Positions 35,527 through 48,800 of a DNA stretch of 64,000 bases are shown piece by piece. The stretch lies in the NCBI GenBank assembly GCA_017165825.1, contig CM029369.1, positions 15,002,955 through 15,066,954 on the forward strand. The letters are read 5' to 3'. A program made the translations under genes and the position numbers. The first letter of the stretch is position 1. Every line of letters begins with the position of its first letter. This DNA comes from Hepsetus odoe (lineage: Eukaryota > Chordata > Actinopteri > Characiformes > Hepsetidae). The notes below the pieces were generated by a model that saw nothing but the letters and a program-made list of their open reading frames with translations, had not been told where the DNA came from and ran no database searches.

Positions 35527-38500
35527 CGCATACATATTTATAAGCTAGAAAGTGAGCTTGTGGTCAGAGTCAAAACTAAAACTGTGAGCTGAGGTTCAAC
35601 AAAGCTTTGCTGTGTGACTGTAACCATGCCACACCCTCCCAGCCCTAGCAACCTCACTGATCAACCAGAGTTTGGTGTGCGTGTTTGTGTTTATGTGTGC
35701 GTGTATGTGTGCGCGTGTGTTATGTGTCCACTGTCAGGTGTTTCTCAGTGCACAGTGTAGTACTTCTAATTATAGAACGGAAAGGTCAGTTTTTGATAGC
35801 AGATGGAGCAGTGAACTTATTACTGGTAGGCTTTTTTTAGCTTATATTCTATTTTGTTCCATATGCTTCTGGTGTAGCTTTATTCATGTATATGTTTACA
35901 TGCTATAAACAATATTTTTGTTGTCTTCTGGGCTGAGTATTTTGCAAACTGATAGATTTGCTAGGAAGTATGTATGTGTGCAGGGTGGCTCACAATGAAA
36001 CAACCAGAGAAAATTGCTGGTTAATACTGAAGATTTACATTTGTTTAGTATTCACATCATATTTTCAGGCTTGAATCAATCTTGACAGTATACATTATCC
36101 TTATACAGTATCCTTTAAACTTTAAACTCATGAAAATATTTCTGTATTACATACTCCAGCTCAGAGCAGTTCTCAGTTAATCAAAAAATTTAAGTTTCAC
36201 AATTCCTCTGGGTCTCCATAGGGATGTCTTGTTCCACATGTAAGGCAGAGTAAGGGGCTTTTAATTGGTCTGAAAAAAGAAAGATCTATATTTATAATGC
36301 CTCATCAGACAACAAAAAGGAAGTGTCTCAATGTGTCTAGCAGCTTTTAGGCCTCAGCTTATTGGTGCCTCCCGCTTTAGAGCCCTAGAGCTGTTCAGCT
36401 TTGTTTTATATCTGTTCTATAAAAGGGAACAGCATATTAGATGTGAACTTGTTGTTGATTGTTGTTCAACTTGAAATGTACTGACTTTGTGCTATTACTG
36501 AACAGATGAAAAGCTTGCTTTTCTCAAATATGTGTGGACAGAGTTCACATCTAGTAGTTTTTTAACTATATATTTTAGCAAATATTTTACCAATGCTAAC
36601 TCAGTATTTATGAGCACTGTGGGTGATCTTAATATTTTTTAATGGATTGAGTCCTTCATATTTCAGGCTGCACTGATGAATTCAGTTTCTACACAAAGAG
36701 AAACTGACGCAACATATCATGAAGAAATATCTGATCATTCTTGAGCTAAATCATGGTTCAGAGACTTTATTGTTGGTTGTTACAGTGACGGTGAAAGGTA
36801 ATCAGCACTGCGTGAACTTTGGGCTTGGCTCACCGTTCTGGCAATGTATTCACTGCCCGTTGCACATACTGTCTTTTGATGCATCCCCACCCTTTATTAT
36901 TGCTCATCTTTCAACTGAAAACTCTCCACATTTATGGCTTTTTTTATTTGTTGAATGTGTAAATCTGTAGCAAATGTTAACATTTTTGAAAGCTATACAT
37001 AGATAGGCTTACATCATTTAGGAATATATTGAACATTGAACTACAGTCCAAATAACATCCTGTTACCCAGAGTTACGGAGGATCAGTGGATTTCAGGATT
37101 ACAGTAGAAAGTACTGTAGAAACACGATTGTTCTGTTCTACTGCAGTAACTGGCCTCCTTTCATTCCAAGCTGTTGCTTCTTTGTTGCAAGAACTTGCAG
37201 AAGATATGCTATTGTTGCCATTTGAGTCAAGTCAGTAGACTCATACTCTTTTAGTATTTGTAGGATAAAGTGACAGTTGTTGCTTTTACCAGGATGCTAC
37301 TTTAAATGCAGTATTTAAAAGATTAGTACAACTAAGTGTAACTAAGTGGATTATCAACTGATAGTCATACAAGAATTAAAAGTATGTAAGGAGTTCCTGT
37401 GAGGTGGAAAAAACCAAAAGTGCACTACCTAAAGGTTGCATCACAGTTTCACACTTACAATTGTTTTGTTGTTGTTTTGTTTTTTTTAACGACTGCACAA
37501 AGTTACATCACAGGTCACTGAGTACATTTAGTCTCAGAGTCAAAACTAGTGCTGGTATTAGCTTGAGTTTTGGTTTCTCACACCCAGAAAGCTTTCATGT
37601 ATTGAAATGGCATGATGGGTCTAAAAAGAGGGGCAGTTGCCACTATGAATACTATGTTTGCTCTTTGGGTGTGTGGTGCTGGATGGCAGTCACTGTCGCA
37701 AGCACTGATGTAATTGTATGTCACACAATTGTGAAAGGCACAATTATGGTGAATGGCATATCAATAAACTCTTCTGTGCAAATGGACCATACCATAAATG
37801 GAGACACTGGGGTGGTGTTCTGGCTTTCTGACCAGCTAATCGAGAGACAGAAGTGCCAGTCTCACGTTACTTCTGGATCGAAGCAGCTGCACCTAGGGGG
37901 AACGAAACAATTCCTTAAAGACATGTCATTCACTTCACAGCTGATGTTCTCTTCAAAGCCTTACATATCAGGCCAACCTGTGAGCTATGAGCTATGGTTG
38001 TTTCACATTTTGTTAATATGATAGATGTTCAAAATTAAGATCATAAGCTGCATTTTTCTTTGTTTTTTTTTTAGTTTGTTTTTTTTTTGCACTTACATGG
38101 GAACATTCTTTAGTGAGTACCATGCTGGGCTGGGAGGTCTTAATTGCTCCGGTATGCATGCAAATGCACACACCCTCTTATGTTCAATGTTTTTCTTAGG
38201 AATATATGATTGTTATTTACCTTAATGAGGGTGTGGATGTTTCACATACAGTCCTTCCCATGTATTGTCAAGATTAAATGTTTCAGAGGGCTTGGTAAAG
38301 TTTGGCTGATCTTTTAAGGATTGTCATATAGACATATTTTGATTTTATTTTGACAAATGTTGATACAGCAGTAGCAGATGGTCCATTTCCTTTGTGGGGT
38401 GCAATCTTTAAAATTAAAGGCATTTAAAGGGTTCTGTGGAGCCACAGAATGTGTTAGATACCACAGAAAAAGCACTTGTGATTCTCTAAATAACAATGGA

Positions 38501-41500
38501 TGGTTGGAAAAGATATTTCTAAATAAATTCTGCTCTTTAATTAAGCACAGGAAAAAACTTTCTCTTTTTTTATACACATACAGCACTCACATGGGATTCT
38601 TGCTTAGACATCCCATGTGTTTCTCAATGACAACACACATCACAGCATATGAGCTGAAAAGATCAGCAATTTTTAGGAATTGGCGGTTTTTGCTACTGGA
38701 CTCAAGGTTATCACAGACTTTTACTCTGCATTCACTAGTACAGTTTCTGTTGCCACCTTGAGGGCAGCCAACTACTTAGGAATGCTGCTTGGGTCGTTTT
38801 CCCAGTTGATTCTCACATTCCCATAGAAGCATGTAACAGCTCAGCTGTGGGTTGGTTGTGACCAACACTGGTTGTGTGTAGCTAACGGTGTAAACATATG
38901 GTGTCCTTTAGCACAGGCATACTCTTCAGCCATGGAAATGATACACAACTGAGTGCAGTTTATTAAGATTTTTATTTGTGTGCTTGTTAAAGTTGACGAC
39001 ACGTTTATACAATGTTTCCAGTTCATTCATATTGTGTGCATTCTTGAATCTTGCACAAATTTCTCTCATATAAATTTGAATGTGTCCAATGTTGTCAAAG
39101 TTAGTGAGAGTGAGTGAGAGTTGGGATAGGATGGGAGAAGATCAATTTGCATTCACATTTGCCTTGGTTCTGGACAAACGTGCAAAGCATGTATCAGTGG
39201 ATGTAAGCTGAAGTCAAGTCAACTAAGTCAAGCTGAATCTGAATTAGGTGTGTTTCCTGCAGGTGAAAAGAATAAAGGAAATACATGAAGACACACCTTT
39301 TAACTGCATCATGTTTGTAAGGCAGCCCCAGATAGTTTTTGGTTTTGTTCTTAGCTTAATGCACACTCAGGAGAAACATGTAAGTTTTGCTTGACTGATC
39401 ACGTGTGATCCTGACATCTGTGTATGCACATATGTAGCAATGAAGTAGATAATTTCATATACAATGTAGTGTTACCTAAACGGTAGGAAGCAAAACGACC
39501 AGTCAGCCAGTGTGGTCAATAATGTTACTGTGCTGTAATGGAACATAATATAGTGAATTAAAGAATAACAATTTAATATCTCCACTATAATAATTTAAAT
39601 GTCAGTTAATCATTATTAAAAAATGTCATGATCATCACAGTTCTATATGTAAGGAAAGGGACTAAAAACACTTAAGCATCAAACGATAAAGCATCTAATG
39701 ATGCTAATGTTCTTTTGGCTAATTAGTATGTTAATCTATTACATCTTTCTATACTTATCACTGTTTTTATTAGCTCTAGTTGCCAAGGACAGCGATTTTG
39801 TCAAGTCATGTTTGAAATGTGGAATGGGACATGGAAGATGTTACTACCAGGGCTTTTTCAGTTTAACCCAAAGGATGTTATCAGAATTAACTAAAAATAA
39901 AATTTTTCAAATAACATTATTTACTGTGAACGAATGTATGGAATTCTGAGCTGAATAGGACTTTTGTTAAGTTTGAAAAGCATTTTTGGAGTAACCTTGT
40001 GGCTATTAAACAGTGGAACATTGAATCTTGTTACATTTTCATATCTCACTTTCACATGAGCGAACAGCTGATCATGTGGAGCCACAGTTCAGCCCCTAGG
40101 ATCTCTAAGTAGAAAGCCTTCCTTTATCCTGCACTCACTCCCCTTAGGAATTCTTTGGCTTTTGCAGACGTCTTGAATTAGCTTTGGGTAATCAGTGTTC
40201 ATGTAGATTGTTCCTGAAATTCTCACTTACAAAGCCACCATAAACGTGGACTTTGTACTGATATGAGAATGAGTTTTTCCCTTCTCCTCTCTTTAACACT
40301 TTTATTGGGGCAATAAACCTCTATGATCTAGTTGGTTGAACAACTTATTTAATTTACTTCAGTCCACCTTGTACTCGTTTACTTACTTGTAAAAAGCCAA
40401 AGGCCACTGATTGCTATCTTTATTCTCCTTTCTATGGGGCAGTGGTGCCCTAGTGGTTAGGGAGTTGCCCCGGATCGGAAGATTGTGGGTTCGATTCCCT
40501 CACCAGTAGGTTACCCTCAGGTACCCTTGAGCAAGGTACCCCGTCACTGCTCCCCGGGCGCTTTCAGTAGCTCCCCCCTGCTGCATGTGTGTGTATGGGT
40601 GAAACGCAGCGGTTGAGTTTCATTGTTGTTGAGTTTCGTGATGTGATGTGCTGTGCTGTGTTTCATAATGACAAGGATAGTCACTTTCACTATTGCCTAT
40701 GTCACTTCACTTGTTTTGTGGTCAAAATGGAGAAGAATGTTCAAAAGAATCGAGCAAGAAGCAAGCAGCATTACAAATGTATTACAAAAGCCACGTGGAA
40801 TTTTTGGTATGATGATGAGTGCCCATGTTCATGCTTTTACACAGTGTGCTTCACCAGTCTGGCCCTCTTATAACAGCTGTTAACCCTTCTTTGTTATCCA
40901 TGTGTATTCACCAGACTAGAAAACAGAGGGTCAGTGCTAGGGGTGGCTATGGTCAGCACTGAAAGTGTGTATCAGTTCTATAGTATGATTGGCCCATTTT
41001 TTTCATTTTTTTTTTTGTTTACATTAGGACACTTGTTGATATTTTCAGGTGACTGGTACATTGCTGAAGTTGAGAAGGGAATGCCTGTTAGGTTAATAGG
41101 ATCTGATGGCTAAAGGGGTCTGTATTTGTCCACATTGGAAACCTGTAGTTTCAGGGTCTATTGGTTGTGTTTTGTTCTTTCATTCCTCAAATAAATTTTT
41201 TTGTGTAAACTTACTCAGGGCCACCATAAAATACATAGTTATCTTTCACTTTTGCCTTTGTGAGACTGGCTGTGCTATCTACTGCGCTGCCCTGAGTGTA
41301 AACCTTTTGTGCCATGTTGTGAGGGCAATCTGGCACTGGGGATTGTGCTCTCACTTTCTAGCTCATTCAGTGGGGATCACTGGGACCCAAAACATGCCCA
41401 CTATTCTTTTATTGTCCTTTTCCCAGTCTGAAAACAATTTAACACATACACCTCTTCTCCTCTTTTGCAGACATCAGGAAACCAACAGAAGGCTCAAAAA

Positions 41501-41988
41501 TGTAAGTGTCCATGCTGCCTTATTGTGCATATATAAATAGATTGTGTGGGTTGATGCATAAATCTTTCATTTAGAATTATTTTTAAATTCTTGTTGTGTT
41601 TTCATAATCTATGGTTTTGAATTTTAGAATCTTGGTTCTCAACCTTGGTTTCAATGGTTTCAAAACCTCAGTATCTCTAGGTAATGATTTCTGGATTCAA
41701 CCTTGCCAACTAGTGTACAATGGAGTTGTCTTTTATTAAAAAGTTGCATTGTCCTGCATAGTCCTGGATGAACCTAGAAACAAAGACTGAAATGTAGCCT
41801 TCTGCATGTAAAATTCATCTCAAAGTGGTTTAATGAACCCACTATTGATTTGTAACTGTTTTTATGTTCCCCAGGTTCTAATCACTATATACTGGCTGGG
41901 CAGAAAGGCACATGTTGATCCTTTCTATAATGGACCTTACCTAAACCTGAAGGCATTTGAAGGATTACTTGGCAAAACATTATCTAAG
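22757..41988 (+). CDS. lmo7: lmo7 exons 1-6: calponin-homology domain
   Basis: Encodes an actin-binding-type CH domain. Exon 1 (start ATG at 22757) gives MQGEELLADCEAACVETQRW, comparable to the AFEEAQRWIE start of family members. Then come AVTKKKFGSSNFRSSLENGA (exon 2), LVDKIKPGIVKRVNRLSTSI (exon 3), FLKACAKLGLKKAQLFHPGD (exon 4), a 31-nt exon 5 (HQETNRRLKN) and LITIYWLGRKAHVDPFYNGP (exon 6). Conservation is high throughout. All splice sites are canonical except the acceptor of exon 4. Introns are long (5.9, 1.3, 4.4, 6.7 and 0.4 kb). Confidence 0.85.
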
Positions 41989-42769
41989 GTAAAATGTGAC
42001 CTACATTATGGCACCTAAAATTCCATAAACTACAGACCAGCTTTCACTTCAAATCCTCTTTCATGCCTGAAAGCCACTGTATTTCTATCTACTCGGGCAT
42101 TTAAAATAAATGGTGCTCAGAATGGAACTGTGATTATATAACAAGCATGAAGCCAATTCTTAAAACACAGTAAATCATAAGAAAACTGCTGCTGTCACTC
42201 GACTATTTTGATTCTGCTTACTTTTTTACTAAGTTGACGGTCCACAAGAACAATTGTAATTCATATTCCACACTTATTGTGGTTAGAAAAATGTTATATG
42301 AGGGTTTTTTTTTTTCCACTTGCTATCACCTTCCGCATGCTTTGCTAGTTTTGAAAAATTATATCAGTATGCAGTAGCATGGATGGTAGCATGTAAACAG
42401 TAGCATGCAATAATTGACTCAGAACCAAAACACATTTTAAGCTTGCCACTGAATTGTTGCTTCTAGCAAGCCAGAGCTTGTTTCAACTATGGTGGTCAGA
42501 GTTAACGGCAGTCATTTTTATGCTATGTCTGTCAAAACTAACCACTACAACTGTTCCACAACATGGCTGAAAACTTTTTGTATACATGTTCTACTCCATT
42601 GACATGACTCAGAAAGGAAAAAATGGGGCTTTTTCATCAATGTCTCTAGACAGAGAGGCTGTACTCTGTACGGGAGAAAGACTCAGCTGTTTTACCGTTT
42701 ATCCTGAAAGGCTGAGTCAAGTTTTTGGGCTTCTCTCTCTCTGTCACTCACACACACACACACACACAC

Positions 42770-42820
<51 letters not shown>

Positions 42821-45800
42821 CTTTCTATCTCTCTCTGTATTACACTCTCTACCCTTATGCCTTACAGGCTCTAGAAGATTGCACGTCTCCACAAAGCAGT
42901 GTGGTTGAACGTGATTTTGGAGACAGTTGGTACGAGAGCGAGAGAGAGAGATTTTTCTTTTTGAGGCTGGACATAGGAGAGAGGACTCTCTAGACAGCTT
43001 AGACTCACTGGGATCCAGGACTACCTGTACATCTTCAGATAACCTACTCAAAGGCAGCAGTGAGGGTAAGTTCTTGAGCCAGCTCTATCCTGGCATCTCT
43101 TTCCCTTAATGTCTGTAGTCTACATTTCTGTTTCAAATACCTTTTTCTTAATGAGAAAATTTCTCTTAAATGTTCAAAGCATGTAATTATGTTCTATTGG
43201 TAAAATGGTGAACATATATAGAATGTCTTTATATACTTTGGGACAGATTTTTTGTTTGAGAACACCAATGTTCAAAAATACTGAAAAGACAGTAATTATA
43301 CTATACAAAAGGATGATTGTTAAAGGAGAAACACCTTCATTTCATGCTTTTAATGTCAGAAAGGCTTAAGAAATGTTTTCTAACGTATGTCAACATAAGG
43401 AGTGAGAATATAATCCGTTAAGCAAATTGGTTTCTGTTTTAAAACTGTTTGGCGTCCTCTAGTGGTATGTTTTAGGCATTATTTGTCTCTTTAACACTGA
43501 TGGCCATAACACAAAACTGGATTTGTCCTATTTTATTATTTTTTTTACACTGTGATATGAGTGTGATATTCAGCAGATACGCACTATTTATATAGAAGTT
43601 CCAAGTGCCCTTTCTTTAGACTCTATCTGTCATTTCTGTTTTTCTCTTACCTCATACAAAGACAGGGTTATAATTAGGGGGATCTCTAAACTGGCTTGGT
43701 GTTCATCTCAGTGAGACATTCCGCCATACTCCACACCAGCCTGTAAATGAGTCTCCCTCCTTTCCCACTGTTACAACATCCCGGTTTACTGAAGACAACG
43801 GTGTTTGTATGTTTGCGAGTGAGAGAAAGATAGAGTGGGTTCCTTGTTTTAACCCTTGTTTTTCTTGCTTCCAGGCTTCAGCAGTGACGGTAGAGTGAGG
43901 TAGAGCTGGGCTTCAAAATGTCAGAAAACAAGGACTCACTCAGCTATCGTCGCTCACTTGTCATCGCCCCAAAGACCACCACTCAGTTCAACCAGTTTCT
44001 TCCCACGAAAGACAAGCAGTCAGGCTATGTTCCAGCACCACTGCGCAAGAAACGTGCTGAGCGTCATGATGACAACAGACGCAGCTGGGCCAGCCCCATG
44101 TTTACTGAGGAGGATGGAACTTTTACTAGGTAACACAAGTTTTTCTTAAACTCATTTTATATTTCTGTTTTTAATCCAGGGCAGCCCTGAAACCAATAAT
44201 CCAATCCTATAATTATTCTGCAGGTTTCACAGTATTGGGTATAAAACAAAGTTTTGACTTCATATAAAAAAGAAAGCCTGGGCCATTATTTGTTATATTC
44301 AATATTAACTAAACATTGAATAAGAATGCTGAACTGGGATCAATTTATGTCTTTTGCAGTGCACTGAAAAGGACTAACTAAATATTGATTGTGAACTAGC
44401 TTTCAGCACCTTTGCCTTTCTCAGGAGAGGGAACAGTAAATGTTTTCTGTAAGCTCGTGGCAGTCCAGCCACTGAAAGGTGACATTGCAGTTGACATTGT
44501 CATGACAAATGTCTGAATTTGGTGCTTTCTGACCCCTCTGTTTATTGGTATTGTGTGCGTGTTTTACCTCCACGTCCCTGGTCGCAGTTTTAACAGGGCA
44601 GGTGCAGGCCCCTCCTTCACCGAAGCAAGCACGGAGATTTCTGTGCCAGCCACACACCTTGCTTCGGCACATGAGTATGAGAGCAGTGATTCGGATATCG
44701 ACCGTCCCGACCCTGACCTGGTCCTGGATGACTTGGCCAGCCGTAGATTTCACAGCCCTTCTCCAGTCACTCCTACCAACTTTGCCTTGCCTATGAGCTC
44801 AGTGGAGTCCCCCACTATGTCCCGAGCTTCATGGCCACAGGTCACTGTCACTAATGTCCCCCCAAAAACGCTGACTTATCTCAGGTCAGACAATTCCCCC
44901 GAAACTATAATACTCTTTCTTTCCTTGAATGCATAATCAGGCTTAACATTTACTTTGTCTATGTTTTGGGTGTTCAGTTGCTGTTGTTTACCTTTTTTGT
45001 CTTGGTTTTGGTTTGATTTTGTGATCAAATTCATTTTGAATGTCCCTAAATTGCATCACTATTTATTCATTTTTTAATGATAGTGGTTGGTTTGGTTTGG
45101 TTTGGTTTGGTTTGGTTTGGTTTGGTGCTTGACCTTTGCACTCATATGGTGTTTTGATGATGTGTAGTGAGGAGTGTCTTTGTATAGTGACTCATCCACA
45201 GCTGTCTCTTGAGCAGCAGTGAGAATGGGCATGCTCAGAAGGCTGCTAGAAGGCCTTCATCTGCTGATGTCTACATGTATGAAGACTCTGAGGAAGAGGA
45301 TGATGAGATTGGTTATGCTGACCCTGTTCAAGATGATCTTTATGCACGTAAAGTCAGTCTGATGACCCAGCCCTCTGCCACTGTTGCCTATGATAAATTT
45401 CTACCCAAGTTCTGGACACCCGAGGAGGATGCACATGTCCAGAAGATCAGACTGGGCTCTCAGCGTCGGCCCTGGTACAGAAAGATTCAGGGCTTCAGGT
45501 GTGTCTGGTGCTTTGGGGGTAATGGCAACTAATCATGTCTACAAAGTTAACTGCATTCTAATACACTTTTGTTCCAAATAGTTGGAATCACTTATTTTTC
45601 AATATTTTTTTAAATAATTAGTTTCTAGTGAATTATTATAAACTAGATTATAGAAAATATTTTGGATGTTTAATTGAATTTAAAAAAATTTATATTTGAT
45701 ACTGATTTGTTAACTATATTTATACAATAATAATTTAGCATACAGTTTTGAATTATGAATAAATGCATCTAAAAATGTCAATGTCCTACAACTTTCTACA

Positions 45801-48800
45801 GATTATTTGATGTCATAGCAAGATTAATATAAATAGAAAATTGTACATTTTATTATAATAAAAACAGTGATTCCCAGATTTGGAATGATGTGTGTTGGAC
45901 AGATAAACATCTGTTCTAATTTCATGATCTAAGACTTTTCTAAAAAAAACTATTCTTTGAAAGTTCTGCTGTTTTTCACTTATTTTTCTTTATTTGCCAT
46001 TATTTCATGGGTTCTGCGGTTTGCAGGTTGAAAATCAAATCTTGATTTCTGGTCTTCTTTTTCCTGGAAGTTGGTTTCTGATTTTTATCTTTCTGTATCC
46101 TTTCTTCCTCCTTTCTGTCTCTTCCCACCTTGACCTCTGTGTGTCCAGCCGTAAGAAGTCTGGCTCATCCTCGGAGGATTCGGACTGTGATATAAATCCA
46201 TGGCTGTGTGTGCACTCTCCCTCTCGCTCACACTCTGAACCCCCCACTTCTCATCCCCACACACCTGAAGCCTCAGCTCAACCTAGAGTCCCCATCACCC
46301 CAAGGTCCTTATCACAGTCCCACATACAATAGGACTGGCTTCACTACAGCTTCTGCTCACACAAACTAATGAATGCAAAGTACTTGGACACCATTTACTA
46401 AACTACATTTTGAACGCTGTAATTGGTCAGTAATATTTAATGCAGAATGTAGTGAATATACTTAAAGAGCCCTTTTGATTTTGATGTAAACATAATTTAC
46501 AAAATGTTTTAAAATATGCTATTAACTCCACAGTTCATGTGGTTCATCTGTGGAAATAAAAATAGGCCCTTTCTTAAATAGACATAGAATTTTTTGTGAT
46601 GTCACTTTTATACCTGCCCTGTGATGGACTTTCAACGTGTCCAGGGTGTTTCCTCACCTTTCGCTGTATGTGCGCTGGAATAGGCTCCAGCAACACCCAT
46701 GACCTTGTTCAGGATAAGACAGTGAGAGACTTTTTATACTTTTACATTCATGTATCTGTTCAGCTCAAAGCAGTTTTGTCTGTCCTTCATGTTAAAGTTA
46801 CATGAAGTGTTTGAACTCTCACTACTTTTTATATTAGTCAAAACATAGAGCAACCATTTAAAGCCAAGCTCTTTACAAAATTAGTCTTAAAGCCAAAGTA
46901 ACATAAATATTTTCTTTTACATAAATCCATTTTGTTGAACATTTTATTGATGTTTATTACAAAAAAAATTATTCCATGTCAAAATTTTAATACATGAGCA
47001 TGTTTGGGGCCATTGAAATATTGTTCATACTTATTGAACAATATTTCAACAGATTTGCTGTAAACCTTGTAGCAGCACTTTTCTGTAGCATTACAATCAT
47101 ACAGTGCTGTTGTTTTCACCTCCTTTTGCTTTGACCTCTTGTGCATGTGCATACTATCCCTGTCCTCTTGCAAATTCTGAAACCTGCTCTTTCTTCCCCT
47201 TCACATTACTCTAGCCCGCTCATGCAGCCACTCACTACTGCTCAGCCAAACACTGGGCCCCTCAGACTAGAGCTCCCTGATTTCTGGCCCAGCCCAGACC
47301 CCACATCAGGTCCCAGCCTCATTAAATGTGAGAAACGCCCTCTTTTGGGGCGTGAGAACCCCAAGGACCCCTACAATGTGTCCGAGGACATCCTCCCCGA
47401 TTTGGAAAATGATGATATGTTCACCCGCCGTACATGTGCCTTCCGCTCTAGTGACAAGCTGGCATGGCTGAAATATGGAGACTTCCTTACCTCACATCGC
47501 AGGTCAGAGCCATCTATCAAAGTGGTCATCCAGCCTCGCAGTGGCCAGCCTGTCTACCCAGATATTGAGAGAGACGACATTCTCTATCGAAGAGTCCAGC
47601 TTCAGTCAACACAGCGTCCACCATCAGGGGCGCCTGATATCTACCACCCTGTGCCCCTTCCAGAGCCATGGACTCTGCCTCCAAAGCTTCAGGCCAAGCT
47701 ATTGTGTGCCCCTTGCCCTCCACCACAGGAGCAGCCCAGGCCTGCTGAGAAACAAAGACAGGAGCAGCACCTGAAAGCAGATGATATGTTGGTCAGGAAG
47801 CTGAGGATGGTGCAAATGCAGGATGTGCGAAATCCCACTAGGGCTGGACAGAGTTCACCTGCCAGTCACATGGGCCCCACTGTGCCTTCATCTTGCAGTG
47901 AGGAGGACTTGCAGAAATGGCAGGCCATCAGGGAAGCCAGCCGCCTAAGATATAAGAAGAGGCTGATGGTGGAGCGGTTAGGTTTCTGAGTGTGCAGACA
48001 AGTCTCCTGGCCCTGCCTGTTTTCATAGCCCCTCTAGTTCAAAAGCTTTTTATTTTCATCTCATGTTTAGACTCTTGAGGTATGTGTGTCTTTGGTTGTC
48101 TTTGAGACTGAATTACTGTTTAAAATTGTGCAATAATATAACACTGCAAAGATCATGATAAGGAATAGGTCAGGACAAAATAAACATATTTATTGAAGTT
48201 TTACATTCATCAAACTATACTGAGAATGTCCATATTAATAAGATGTTCAAGTATAAAAGTATTTATCAAGACTGCATGAGCTTGAGTTTGTAATAGTAAC
48301 ACCAGAATACTGGTTTGTTGCTTTATTATTAATGAATTTCCCTTCTGTTTTTCTTTTGAGCATTTTTTGAAAGATTGAGCATATAAATAAAAAACCAATA
48401 CAAAACTTGTTGAAAGCTTTTGTGATGAATGCAGAGATGTGAAATGAGAGATATAGTTCTGCTTACAGTTTAGCTTGATGTTGCTTGAAATCATGAGCTT
48501 TACACAGACTTGTGGGGGTGGTAGTGCAAGTACCAAAGCTGTGGAGGAATGTGAAAACCTGAGTAATGTCTATAAATAACACATCCAGACATGGCCAACA
48601 TTTACGAGGCTGCCCGCAAACCACACTAGCTAGAAATTCCTTATAGCCACAAGATCCAGTGAAAGCTGGAAGTTACACTTTTGTGTCTATGGAAACACAC
48701 TCTCAAAACAAATTGAACTTGTGACTGCCAAGTAAAGGAGTTAAACTCCTAGGGTGGATGCACACCTGGTATAAATTATAAAGAGTTATAACCTTGACAT

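Larger units (their letters stand above)
34727..41470 (+). other. lmo7 intron 4
   Basis: At 6.7 kb the largest intron. It contains TG/CG repeats (35475-35529), the best-preserved SINE (40436-40692) and a long open frame at 37404-38021 that resembles nothing I know. No sign of a gene within the intron. Confidence 0.5.

Noticed and set aside
40451..40498. A true tRNA gene
   Set aside because: A and B boxes are present, but no cloverleaf with an acceptor stem can be formed and the sequence is one member of a repeat family, so it is a SINE head.
43875..43903. Acceptors CTTCCAG, TTCAG, CAGCAG and GGTAG upstream of lmo7 exon 8
   Set aside because: In the phase required by exon 7 each leads to a stop codon before the conserved SYRR block; only GAGGTAG at 43903 stays open.
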